Origin: an uncultured Prevotellaceae bacterium
Lineage (GTDB): Bacteria > Bacteroidota > Bacteroidia > Bacteroidales > Muribaculaceae
Assembly (NCBI GenBank): GCA_900318065.1
Contig: ONIY01000015.1
Location: 1-38,241 of the forward strand
Length of the DNA stretch: 38,241 nucleotides
Reading direction: 5' to 3'
The notes below the pieces were generated by a model. The model had not been told where the DNA came from, did no database searches, and saw nothing but the letters and a program-made list of their open reading frames with translations. The position numbers and the translations under genes were made by a program. The number at the start of each line of letters is the position of its first letter. The first letter of the stretch is position 1. Positions 17,376 to 24,769 of this stretch are shown piece after piece.

Positions 17376-17415
17376 TTGTAATGAACGAAACAAAAGTAGA
17401 AACTAACGAGAGATT

Positions 17416-18135
17416 ATGAAAGTAAATAAATCGATTCTTGCTCTATTGCTGATGCTGCTGGCGTCGATGTCGGTAGCTACTCATGCTCAATATAAGTTTG
17501 AGGTCCGCAGTCTGGATTTCGACAAGATTCAGCGCGACATTAGCGACCCAAGCTCTCTGTACTATTACCCCAAGCTGGTGAAGTGGTTCAACAGCAACGA
17601 CACCGTGATGAACTTTGAGGCCTATCGCGACCTATACTATGGATTCCTGTTCCAGGAGGACTACGACCCCTTCCGTCAAACTCAGCTCGAGGGCAAGGAA
17701 GAGGTGGAGCAGCTCTACTACAAGGACAAATTGACTCGCGACGAGTGCGACATGATAGAGCGCTACGCCGTCAGGGCGCTCGAGGACAACATCTTCGACA
17801 TTGACCAAATCACCTATTATATCTACGCGCTCAAGCAGAAGAACAAGCACGCGCGCGCTGCTGTGCGACAGTATCGTCTCGACAAGCTCATCGCAGCAAT
17901 CATGTCGAGCGGCCATGGCACCAAGGACGACCCATGGGTGGTGATCTTTCCCGAGCATGAGTACACGATAGTCAACTTCCTGGGATATGTGGCTAAAGAT
18001 CACGTGGAGCAGGAAAACGGCATCGACTGCGTCAAGGCCGAGAGCGAGACCGACAGCAGCAAGAAAAAGGATTTCTACTTCGACGTGGAAAAAATGCTCA
18101 GAGTAGCAGCACAAAAACACCCCGAGGACTTTTAA
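17416..18135 (+). CDS. Secreted DUF4919-family protein
   Basis: This 239-residue protein has a signal peptide (MKVNKSILALLLMLLASMSVATHAQ) and is probably periplasmic. The mature part has the signature of DUF4919, a Bacteroidetes family: YYPKLVKWFNSNDT, then FEAYRDLYYGFLFQEDY near residues 75-95, a mostly helical middle and a short conserved DPWVVIFPEHEYTIVNFLG near 175-195. No function is established. The C-terminal tail is charged (SETDSSKKKDF). It is 40 bp downstream of the small membrane protein and is followed by a strong hairpin (18174-18208), so it looks like the last gene of the group that begins at rel or pgpH. Confidence 0.75.
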   Translation: MKVNKSILALLLMLLASMSVATHAQYKFEVRSLDFDKIQRDISDPSSLYYYPKLVKWFNSNDTVMNFEAYRDLYYGFLFQEDYDPFRQTQLEGKEEVEQLYYKDKLTRDECDMIERYAVRALEDNIFDIDQITYYIYALKQKNKHARAAVRQYRLDKLIAAIMSSGHGTKDDPWVVIFPEHEYTIVNFLGYVAKDHVEQENGIDCVKAESETDSSKKKDFYFDVEKMLRVAAQKHPEDF

Positions 18136-18173
18136 ACTTGCCTGAAATAAACAGTAAGTTAAGCCGATTTGAT

Positions 18174-18208
18174 AATTGCAACGCACCCACTTAGGGTGTG
18201 TTGCAATT
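18174..18208. terminator. Strong hairpin, probable terminator
   Basis: AATTGCAACGCACCC (18174-18188) pairs with GGGTGTGTTGCAATT (18194-18208): 15 bp with one G-U pair and a 5-nt loop, 38 bp after the DUF4919 stop. The sequence after it is only mildly T-rich. Confidence 0.6.
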
Positions 18209-18266
18209 CTCTTGTTCCGGCAACTCAAGGAAGTCAAAGATGATGTTCTGATTAAGATTTTGCATC

Positions 18267-18313
18267 GATAATCTGCGGAGGTGGGCAAAAAAATGCAACT
18301 TCCGCAGGTTATC
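18267..18313. repeat. Long inverted repeat
   Basis: GATAATCTGCGGAGGT (18267-18282) and ACTTCCGCAGGTTATC (18298-18313) pair over 16 bp with two wobble pairs around a 15-nt loop containing seven A. Function unknown; it is a second stem 58 bp after the probable terminator. Confidence 0.65.
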
Positions 18314-18373
18314 GGGCGATTTTGTCTTCGGCTGGAATTTTTTCCATATTTGGGTTGGGGTGAGGTGAGGGTA

Positions 18374-18391
18374 AACTATTCATGAATAGTT
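18374..18391. repeat. Perfect 18-bp palindrome
   Basis: AACTATTCATGAATAGTT is self-complementary over its whole length. Such a site can bind a dimeric protein or mark a recombination point. A related half, GAATAGTT followed by a G-rich stretch, recurs at 18589-18596. Confidence 0.7.
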
Positions 18392-18411
18392 GTTGGGGCG
18401 ATTGTGACAAA

Positions 18412-18575
18412 TCAGCCGGAGGCTGACCCCATGTGTAACCCCCAGTACCGCCGTCGCAGCGAGCGTAAGCGAGCGGAGATGGCGGCACTGGGGGGTGGAA
18501 CGTCATCTTCTATTCTCTCAGCCGGAGGCTGACCCTATTATCTTCTTTGGGTTCAGTCTCCGGCTGATTAGCCGG
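18412..18575. repeat. Compound palindromic repeat element
   Basis: Direct copies of CAGCCGGAGGCTGACCC begin at about 18413 and 18519, each a small CAGCC-GGA-GGCTG hairpin. Between them lies a GC-rich stem: CCCCCAGTACCGCC (18439-18452) pairs with GGCGGCACTGGGGG (18481-18494) with one mismatch, and the loop has GCGAGCG twice (around 18459-18477). An inverted partner (CAGTCTCCGGCTGA, 18554-18567) and CCGGCT-GATT-AGCCGG (18560-18575) close the array. This resembles REP/BIME-type intergenic repeats. Confidence 0.65.
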
Positions 18576-18665
18576 CAGGAATTTCGCTGAATAGTTATGG
18601 GGGGAGGGGTTTCTTGTGTGAAAAATATCAAAAAATAAGTTTTTGGGAGAAAAAAGAGCGATAAA

Positions 18666-18697
18666 TTTGTTTTTATTGTATTTTTTATGTAATTTAG
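18666..18697 (+). promoter_or_regulatory. Possible promoter of xerC
   Basis: TTTG (18666-18669), a 20-nt spacer and TAATTTAG (18690-18697), a near match to TAnnTTTG, end 31 bp before the xerC ATG. An alternative -7 box TAAATTTG (18662-18669) has TTTG 16 bp upstream. One of the two is likely used. Confidence 0.35.
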
Positions 18698-18728
18698 TAG
18701 CGTCGCGAGAAAAACTTTAAAAAGAACT

Positions 18729-19628
18729 ATGGATGCCACTATCGACAAATTCTTGCAATACATAAGGTTAGAACTAAATCTCTCGCCTCACACTGTCACG
18801 GCCTATGGCACCGATCTCGACCAGTGGGAGCAATACCTCACGCAAGGAAAGAGGCAGCTCGACGTTGCCAGCGTCACGCCAAGCGACATCAGGGCATGGA
18901 TGCTGTGGCTCAACAACAATGGCGACGGAGCGAGGACAATGCGTCGCAAGGTGCAGGCGGTGCGCTCGTTCTACAAGTGGCTCATGCGTCAGGGCGTGGT
19001 CACGTCGAGCCCCGCGGCTGCTGTCGAAATGGCACGAATTCCCAAGCGGCTGCCATCGATGGTGCGCGAAACGAGCGTCGACTCGCTGCTCGACAGCGAC
19101 ATCGACATGGACGACTTTGAGCAGGTGCGCAACCGCCTGATAGTGATGATGCTATATGAGACGGGCATGCGCCGCGCCGAGCTCATAGGCCTGCGTGACG
19201 CTAATGTCGACACTGGCAAGATGGAGCTCAAAGTTCACGGCAAGCGTGACAAGGACAGGATAATACCTTTTGGCACCGAACTTGCACAATGGATTGACAG
19301 CTACCGGCGATTGCGCGACCAGCAGGCTGTGGGATGCGACAGGTTTTTTGTGCGCCCCACGGGAGAGCCGCTCTATCCCATGCTCGTCTACCGTGTGGTA
19401 AAGGAGTTGCTCTCGCAGGCTGGGGTGAGCAGCAAGCGCAGTCCGCACGTGCTGCGGCACACCTTTGCCACGGCAATGCTCAACAACGGCGCGTCGCTCA
19501 ACAGCGTGAAAGAGCTCCTGGGCCACGAGTCGCTCGCGACAACACAAATCTACACTCATGTGACTTTTAGTGAATTGAAAAATAATTATAAACTCGCCCA
19601 TCCCCGGGCACTTAAAAAAGGAGGCTAA
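18729..19628 (+). CDS. xerC: XerC/XerD-type tyrosine recombinase
   Basis: This 299-residue protein has the normal Xer length and layout: an N-terminal SAM-like DNA-binding domain (about 1-90, FLQYIRLELNLSPHTVTAYG) and a catalytic domain (about 110-290). The six catalytic residues are present: R148 (TGMRRAEL), K172 (GKRDKDR), H240 and R243 (PHVLRHTFA), H266 (LLGHESL) and the nucleophile Y275 (TQIYTHV). Xer enzymes resolve chromosome dimers at dif. Linkage to hpf, one base after the stop, fits the vertically inherited Bacteroidales xerC rather than a mobile-element integrase. The end of the gene carries the Shine-Dalgarno of hpf, so the two are translationally linked. Confidence 0.9.
   Translation: MDATIDKFLQYIRLELNLSPHTVTAYGTDLDQWEQYLTQGKRQLDVASVTPSDIRAWMLWLNNNGDGARTMRRKVQAVRSFYKWLMRQGVVTSSPAAAVEMARIPKRLPSMVRETSVDSLLDSDIDMDDFEQVRNRLIVMMLYETGMRRAELIGLRDANVDTGKMELKVHGKRDKDRIIPFGTELAQWIDSYRRLRDQQAVGCDRFFVRPTGEPLYPMLVYRVVKELLSQAGVSSKRSPHVLRHTFATAMLNNGASLNSVKELLGHESLATTQIYTHVTFSELKNNYKLAHPRALKKGG
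19617..19625 (+). promoter_or_regulatory. Strong Shine-Dalgarno of hpf inside the xerC end
   Basis: AAAAGGAGG within the last codons of xerC lies 6-7 bp before the hpf ATG at 19630. Clear AGGAGG sites are uncommon at Bacteroidetes starts, so this fits translational coupling and strong hpf expression. Confidence 0.6.
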
Positions 19629-19629
19629 T

Positions 19630-19923
19630 ATGGAAATTAAAGTAAAAGCCATTCATTTTGATGCAACCGAGAAGTTAGAGCAATTCATCAACAAGAAAGT
19701 TGAGAAGCTGGTGAAGCATCATGAGGAAATCACCAATGCCGAGGTGACATTGAAAGTTGTAAAACCCGAGACCGCGATGAACAAGGAGGCTAGTATCAAG
19801 CTCTTGATACCACGCAACGAGGACCTCTTTGCCAACAAGGTTGCCGACACCTTTGAGGAGGCTGTTGACCTGGCTGTCGACGCACTGAAACGCCAGCTCG
19901 AGAAAACCAAGAAAGATAAATAA
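19630..19923 (+). CDS. hpf: Ribosome hibernation-promoting factor (short HPF/RaiA type)
   Basis: This 97-residue cytoplasmic protein matches short HPF/YfiA proteins: MEIKVKAIHFDATEKLEQFI, then KKVEKLVKHHEEITNAEV and a final helix (VDLAVDALKRQLEKTK). Proteins of this family bind the 30S decoding region during starvation and inactivate or dimerise ribosomes. It lacks the extra C-terminal domain of long HPF. It is one base after xerC. In many Bacteroidales tRNA genes and tuf follow; here a terminator follows and no tRNA was found. Its role fits the stringent-response gene rel nearby, though it is not in the same unit. Confidence 0.9.
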   Translation: MEIKVKAIHFDATEKLEQFINKKVEKLVKHHEEITNAEVTLKVVKPETAMNKEASIKLLIPRNEDLFANKVADTFEEAVDLAVDALKRQLEKTKKDK

Positions 19924-20007
19924 TCTCTTGATAAGCAATATCGATCATCTTTCACTCACCGCACACACTCTCAACGCGTGAGATTTTCATAAGATAACAA
20001 CAAAACA

Positions 20008-20047
20008 CACAAGGAGTTGCACCGTGTCACAGGTGCAACTCCTTGTG
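20008..20047. terminator. Bidirectional terminator between hpf and the zinc-ribbon gene
   Basis: CACAAGGAGTTGCACC (20008-20023) and GGTGCAACTCCTTGTG (20032-20047) form a perfect 16-bp stem with an 8-nt loop. T-rich sequence follows on the minus strand (GTTTTGTTG), and the plus side has GTTTATAG, so it separates two convergent genes. Confidence 0.85.
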
Positions 20048-20076
20048 GTTTATAGGGTAATGATGTCGTCTATTGT

Positions 20077-21459
20077 TTATAGAGCCCTCTGGCCGCTTTG
20101 ACGCAGGCGTTCGTAGTCGAGGTCGCGGTGCGACTGACTGTTGTTATTATTATTGTTGTTGCTATTGCCATTGCGCAAGCGCTCGTAATCGTAGTCGCGG
20201 CGTGGAGGATCGTTGTACTGGTTGCGATTAGTCTTGGGATCAGGCTTGGTCTTAGGCTCTGGTTTGGCCTTAGTTGCCGGCTTGGTCTCAGGTTTGGTCT
20301 TGGGCGCTGGGCTGGTCACAGGGGGTGCTGGCCTGGTGTAGCCAGGATCGTCGCCCTCGTCGTCGTAGTCGCCAGGCTCGGTGATTTGGTCGTCGGGCAC
20401 TTCACCTGGGTCAAGACCGCCGTTGTCGTCACCATTCACGTCTCCGTTGTCATCTCCGTTGTCATCACCGTTGTCATCGGGATCGGTGCTGAAGCTGGTA
20501 TTGTCGTCGGCATCGTTGTTATTGTCAACTTGCTCGGTTTGTGGCTTGGTGCCTTTATCCTTGTTGAGGAACCAGTAGACGCCATAACCAATGCCGCCAA
20601 GCACTAGCAGACCCAGAATGATGCCAAGGATGAGTCCAAGAGGTGATTTCTTCTTCTCATGATAGTCGACAGGAGTAGCGGGAGCTGGCTGTGGCGCGGG
20701 CTGAGGAGCGGGTGGCGCTGGTGCAGGCTCTGGTGCTGGGGGTGCAGGTTTTGGTGCTGGAGGCGCAGGCTTTGGTGCTGGAGGTGCAGGCTTTGGAGCT
20801 GGTTTAGGAGCAACAGGAGGCTCAGGCACTGCAGGAGCGGCAGGAGCTACTGGTGGCTCGGGAACAGCGGGGGCTGCACTTGCGGCAGCAGCAGTGGCGG
20901 CAGCAGCTACGGTAGCAGCTACTACTGGTGGCTCGGGCTTAACTACCGGAGGCTCAGGCACCGCGGGAGCGGGAGCAACAGGAGGCTCAGGCACTGCAGG
21001 AGCAACTGGCTCGGGCTCAACCACAGGCTCGGGCTTAACTACCGGAGGCTCAGGCACCGCGGGAGCGGGAGCAGCGGGAGGCTCGGGCACTGCAGGAGCA
21101 ACTGGCTCGGGTTCAACCACTGGCTCGGGCTTAACTACAGGAGGCTCGGACACTGCAGGAGCAACTGGTTCTGGCTTAACTACTGGAGGCTCAGGCACTG
21201 CGGGAGCAGCGGGAGCTACAGGAGGCTCGGGCACCGCGGGGGCAGCAGGAGTAACCGGAGGTTCAGGCACTGCAGGCGCAGCGGGAGCTACTGGAGGCTC
21301 AGGCACTGCGGGAGCGGCAGCACCAGGAACTGGTGGCATTCCTGGCACAGCAGGAGGAGTGGCAGGAGGTGCCACTTCGATAGCATGGCCACAATTCATG
21401 CAGAATTTTGCGTCGTTGGGCACTAAGTTTCCACAATTAGGGCATTTGTTAGGTTCCAT
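20077..21459 (-). CDS. Zinc-ribbon membrane protein with Pro/Ala-rich repeats
   Basis: This 460-residue protein starts with a zinc ribbon (C6-x2-C9 ... C20-x2-C23, CPNCG and CMNCG). About 230 residues of repeats built from PAVPEPPVAPA and PPVVKPEPV follow, then one TM helix at about 283-305 (LGLILGIILGLLVLGGIGYG). After it come an acidic DDNG-repeat segment (about 325-365) and a basic Pro/Lys region. It ends with two copies of DYERLR/LDYERLR separated by an Asn-run. The zinc ribbon probably lies in the cytoplasm. It has no enzyme domain; a scaffold role linking a cytoplasmic domain to the envelope is only a guess. The repeats are long and nearly identical at the DNA level. Confidence 0.75.
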   Translation of the reverse strand: MEPNKCPNCGNLVPNDAKFCMNCGHAIEVAPPATPPAVPGMPPVPGAAAPAVPEPPVAPAAPAVPEPPVTPAAPAVPEPPVAPAAPAVPEPPVVKPEPVAPAVSEPPVVKPEPVVEPEPVAPAVPEPPAAPAPAVPEPPVVKPEPVVEPEPVAPAVPEPPVAPAPAVPEPPVVKPEPPVVAATVAAAATAAAASAAPAVPEPPVAPAAPAVPEPPVAPKPAPKPAPPAPKPAPPAPKPAPPAPEPAPAPPAPQPAPQPAPATPVDYHEKKKSPLGLILGIILGLLVLGGIGYGVYWFLNKDKGTKPQTEQVDNNNDADDNTSFSTDPDDNGDDNGDDNGDVNGDDNGGLDPGEVPDDQITEPGDYDDEGDDPGYTRPAPPVTSPAPKTKPETKPATKAKPEPKTKPDPKTNRNQYNDPPRRDYDYERLRNGNSNNNNNNNSQSHRDLDYERLRQSGQRAL

Positions 21460-21627
21460 ATTAAATATTTGTTACAGGTTAATTCAAATAAAATCAGTAA
21501 TTTTAAAGACAATATGCAAATTTGGGAAAAAATATTGAAATTACCAAGAAATGTGAAAGAAATCTTCATTTAGTTATTTTTTTTTCTTTTTATCATTGAT
21601 TGGTGTAATGGTTTATAAAATAATAGT

Positions 21628-21635
21628 TATATTTG
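21628..21635 (+). promoter_or_regulatory. -7 box of the TPR-barrel pair
   Basis: TATATTTG fits TAnnTTTG and lies 45 bp before the ATG at 21681, inside a 220-bp AT-rich gap between divergent genes. I see no clear TTTG at 19-21 bp upstream. Confidence 0.45.
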
Positions 21636-21680
21636 CATATTTTATTAGAAAGATAAAAATAATTAGAACAATATAGACTT

Positions 21681-24600
21681 ATGAAGTTAAAGAATGCATT
21701 GGTATTAGTGAGTGTGCTATCTCTCTCGGCTATGGCCCAGGAGATACCCTCGGTGATAAGCACAGGAGGTGATGGTTACTTCCTGAGGGGAAATTTGTTC
21801 CGTGAAATGCGCAACTATGTGGGCTCGACCCATCAGCTCAACCATTTCAACAGATACCTTACCCCATTTTTGAACCAAGACATCGAGGCAGAGTGGACCA
21901 CGGTGCTCAACGAGTTTGAGCTTGGCAGGCCCTCGAGCCTGGCGATGCTCGAGGAGTTTATCGAGAATCATCCCTACGACCCTCTGGCAGTGGCTGCCAG
22001 GGCCAAGGTGGGCGACTACTATTTCTATAATGGGGAGTTTGCCCAGGCATTGACCAACTATGAGATGGTGCGCCCCAAGGCTCTTGACTTCGACACCGAC
22101 GAAGACGTGCTTTATCGACGTGGCTATTGCGACCTGATGCTCGAGAACTACGACGAGGCACGGGTCATCTACGACGAGCTCTCCACCACCAAGCAATATA
22201 GCACAGCTTCCACCTTCTTCAAAGCCTATATAGAATATGCCAATGGCAACTATAACGATGCCTATCAGCTCTTTGACAGTGTGGACCGCACTGGCGAGCT
22301 GGGCTACCAGTCGCAGTACTACATGTGCCAAATCCTGTATAAGCTGGGCGACTACAAGAGCACTGTGAAGCTGGGCGAGTCGCTCATCGAGGATAACCAG
22401 AACGACTATTTCACCGCCGAGATGAACCGCATCGTGGGCGAGAGCTATTACCGCCTGGGCAACAACACTAAGGCGAAGCCTTTCCTCACCCGCTTCGTGG
22501 GATTGAGCGACGAGGAGACCACTGCCAAGCGCAATGCCAACTATATGCTGGGTGTTATCGACTTCAACAACCGTGACTACGACAGCGCCGTCTCTCGCAT
22601 GGCCGATGTGACCAACACCGGCGACGATGCCCTTGCACAGAGCGCTTTCCTCTACATGGGCCAGAGCCGCCTCAAGAGTGGCGACTACAACGGTGCCGCA
22701 CTGGCCTTTGAGCGTGCCGCCAGCATGAGATATGACGACAACGTGCGCGAGACAGCGTTCTACAACTACGCCATCAGCCAGAGCAAGGGTGGACGCACCC
22801 CGTTCAACCGCTCAATCGACATGTTTGAGCAGTTCTTGAACGAGTATCCAAACTCGGCCTACTACAACAACGTGGAGAACTACCTCATCGAGGCCTATAG
22901 CACCACCAGCGACTACGACAAGGCGCTGGCAAGCATCGCCCGCATCGACAATCCCAGCGACAAGGTGCTCAAGGCTAAGCAGACCGTCCTCTATCACAAG
23001 GGAGTGCAGCAACTGCGCAACAACAAGCCTGCCGATGCCGCACAGGTGCTCCAGCAAGCTGTGGACCAGGGCAAGAAGGATGAGGCGGTGTTCAACGACA
23101 GCAAGCTGTGGCTCGCCGAGGCTCAGTATCAGCTGGGCGACTACAAGAACGCTGCCAAGAACCAGCAGGACTATGTCAACGCCGTGTCGAAGAGCGACGA
23201 CAACTACGGCCTGGGGCAGTACAACCTGGGCTCGTCCTATTTTAACCAGCAAGAATACAGCAAGGCCATCACAGCCTTCCAAAAGGCTATCGAGACCAAC
23301 TCGCTGAGCCGCGAAATGGTGGCCGAGGCCTATAACCGAATAGGCGACGCCAAGTATTACGGCAAGGACTTCAATGGCGCTATCGACAGCTACAGCAAGG
23401 CTGCCGCCAGCAATGTCGACGCCTCGTCGGAGTATGCCATGATGCGCCGCGCCATTATCGCCGGCGACAAGAGCGAGTATGCCTCTAAGATTGCGCAGCT
23501 CGACGACCTCATCCGTGCTTACCCCAATTCGCCACGCGTGCCCGAAGCAATGCTCGAGAAAGGTAATGCTCAGGTTCACAGTGGCAAGCTGAGCGATGCC
23601 ATCAACACCTACTCGACACTCATCCGCAACTATCCCAAGCAGCCCGAGGCTCGTGAGGCTATGCTGCAGATGGCAATGGCACAAAAGAGCAACAAAGACG
23701 TGAACGAGGCTGTTGGCTCCTACTGGAACGTGATAGAGAAGTTCCCTGCCAGCAATGAGGCAAAGACCGCTGCCGAGGACCTCAAGCACATCTATGCCGA
23801 GCGTGGCGAACTTGCCGACTTCAGCCGCAGGCTCAACAACATTGACGGCGGGCCCAAGATCGACGTCAAGGAGGTGGAGAAAGCCGCCTTCGACGCCGCC
23901 GAGACCTATTATATCGACACCGACAAGATCTCGAAACTCGAGACCTACCTGCTCGACTATCCCAATGGCGCCTACACCAGCGAGGCGATGTACTACATAG
24001 GACACCACTATTACAGCAAGCGCGACTATGCCAGCGCTATGGATGCCCTCAACGATGCCCTCAATGGCAACGAGGACGCCGCCTTCGCACAGCGCGCTAT
24101 GGCTCTCAAGGGTGCCATCCTGCTTGAGCAGGGCAAGGGCGAGGAAGCCCTTGAGGTGTACAGGACCTGGGCTACCAAGGCCACCAACAACGACAACTAT
24201 GCTCTTGCACAGCTGGGTATGGTTCGCTCGGCTCGTGAGGCACAGCAATGGGGCGACCTTGTTGAGAGCGCCGATGTGCTGCTCGAGAGCGGATACACCC
24301 TGAGTGGCGACGTGGAGCAAGAGGTGATGCTGGCACGCGCCATTGCCAATGCCCAGCTCGGCAACAAGCACGATGCTCGTGTCGACCTCACATCGCTGGC
24401 ACAGAACCCGCAGAGCGAGGCTGGAGCACAGGCTGCCTATGAGCTGGCAAAGATGCGTTACGACGAGGGCGACCTTGCCGGCGCCGAGAAGATGCTCGAT
24501 GAGTTCTTCGACAGCGGCACCAGCCAGAGCTACTGGGTGGCCAAGGGCTTCATCCTGCTGTGCGACATCTACCACGACAATGGCGAGGACGACAAGGCTG

Positions 24601-24701
24601 TGGAGCACCTCGTGAGCCTGAAGAAGAACTATCCTGGCAAGGAGGGCGAGATTTTCAACGAGATTGACAGCCGCCTCGAGCAATGGAAGAAGTCGAAGTG
24701 A
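21681..24701 (+). CDS. Large secreted TPR protein
   Basis: This 1006-residue protein has a signal peptide (MKLKNALVLVSVLSLSAMAQ) and is filled with TPR repeats (about 95-990). Units such as GDYYFYNGEFAQALTNYEMV, AEAQYQLGDYKNAAKNQQDY, SYFNQQEYSKAITAFQKAI and GDAKYYGKDFNGAIDSYSKA show the TPR spacing. TPR proteins are protein-protein scaffolds; several units resemble YbgF/BamD-type repeats, which suggests envelope assembly or transport. An outer-membrane barrel gene follows 68 bp downstream in the same direction, an arrangement that suggests a pair acting at the outer membrane. No specific system can be named from the sequence. Confidence 0.8.
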   Translation: MKLKNALVLVSVLSLSAMAQEIPSVISTGGDGYFLRGNLFREMRNYVGSTHQLNHFNRYLTPFLNQDIEAEWTTVLNEFELGRPSSLAMLEEFIENHPYDPLAVAARAKVGDYYFYNGEFAQALTNYEMVRPKALDFDTDEDVLYRRGYCDLMLENYDEARVIYDELSTTKQYSTASTFFKAYIEYANGNYNDAYQLFDSVDRTGELGYQSQYYMCQILYKLGDYKSTVKLGESLIEDNQNDYFTAEMNRIVGESYYRLGNNTKAKPFLTRFVGLSDEETTAKRNANYMLGVIDFNNRDYDSAVSRMADVTNTGDDALAQSAFLYMGQSRLKSGDYNGAALAFERAASMRYDDNVRETAFYNYAISQSKGGRTPFNRSIDMFEQFLNEYPNSAYYNNVENYLIEAYSTTSDYDKALASIARIDNPSDKVLKAKQTVLYHKGVQQLRNNKPADAAQVLQQAVDQGKKDEAVFNDSKLWLAEAQYQLGDYKNAAKNQQDYVNAVSKSDDNYGLGQYNLGSSYFNQQEYSKAITAFQKAIETNSLSREMVAEAYNRIGDAKYYGKDFNGAIDSYSKAAASNVDASSEYAMMRRAIIAGDKSEYASKIAQLDDLIRAYPNSPRVPEAMLEKGNAQVHSGKLSDAINTYSTLIRNYPKQPEAREAMLQMAMAQKSNKDVNEAVGSYWNVIEKFPASNEAKTAAEDLKHIYAERGELADFSRRLNNIDGGPKIDVKEVEKAAFDAAETYYIDTDKISKLETYLLDYPNGAYTSEAMYYIGHHYYSKRDYASAMDALNDALNGNEDAAFAQRAMALKGAILLEQGKGEEALEVYRTWATKATNNDNYALAQLGMVRSAREAQQWGDLVESADVLLESGYTLSGDVEQEVMLARAIANAQLGNKHDARVDLTSLAQNPQSEAGAQAAYELAKMRYDEGDLAGAEKMLDEFFDSGTSQSYWVAKGFILLCDIYHDNGEDDKAVEHLVSLKKNYPGKEGEIFNEIDSRLEQWKKSK

Positions 24702-24769
24702 TAACAACGAGATACTAAAAGAGTTTCCACATTATATATAATATATATAGCATTATATTTATAACGACT

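Larger units (their letters stand above)
18136..18728. other. Repeat-rich non-coding region before xerC
   Basis: This 593-bp gap has no credible gene. From left to right it holds a hairpin (18174-18208), a second long stem (18267-18313), a perfect 18-bp palindrome (18374-18391), direct copies of CAGCCGGAGGCTGACCC flanking a GC-rich hairpin, an inverted partner (18555-18567), and an AT-rich promoter region next to xerC. The density of palindromes suggests one or several short interspersed repeat elements rather than random sequence. Confidence 0.7.

Noticed and set aside
19924-20076. tRNA cluster after hpf, as in many Bacteroidales
   Set aside because: The gap holds a strong terminator and no cloverleaf-like sequence.
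20894-21538. Gly/Ser/Thr-rich plus-strand ORF over the Pro-rich gene
   Set aside because: It is the complement of the PAVPEPPV repeats; the minus-strand gene has a zinc ribbon, a TM helix and a proper start.
22812-24707. 631-codon minus-strand ORF
   Set aside because: Antisense to the TPR gene; Leu/Val/His-rich shadow frame without a domain or promoter.
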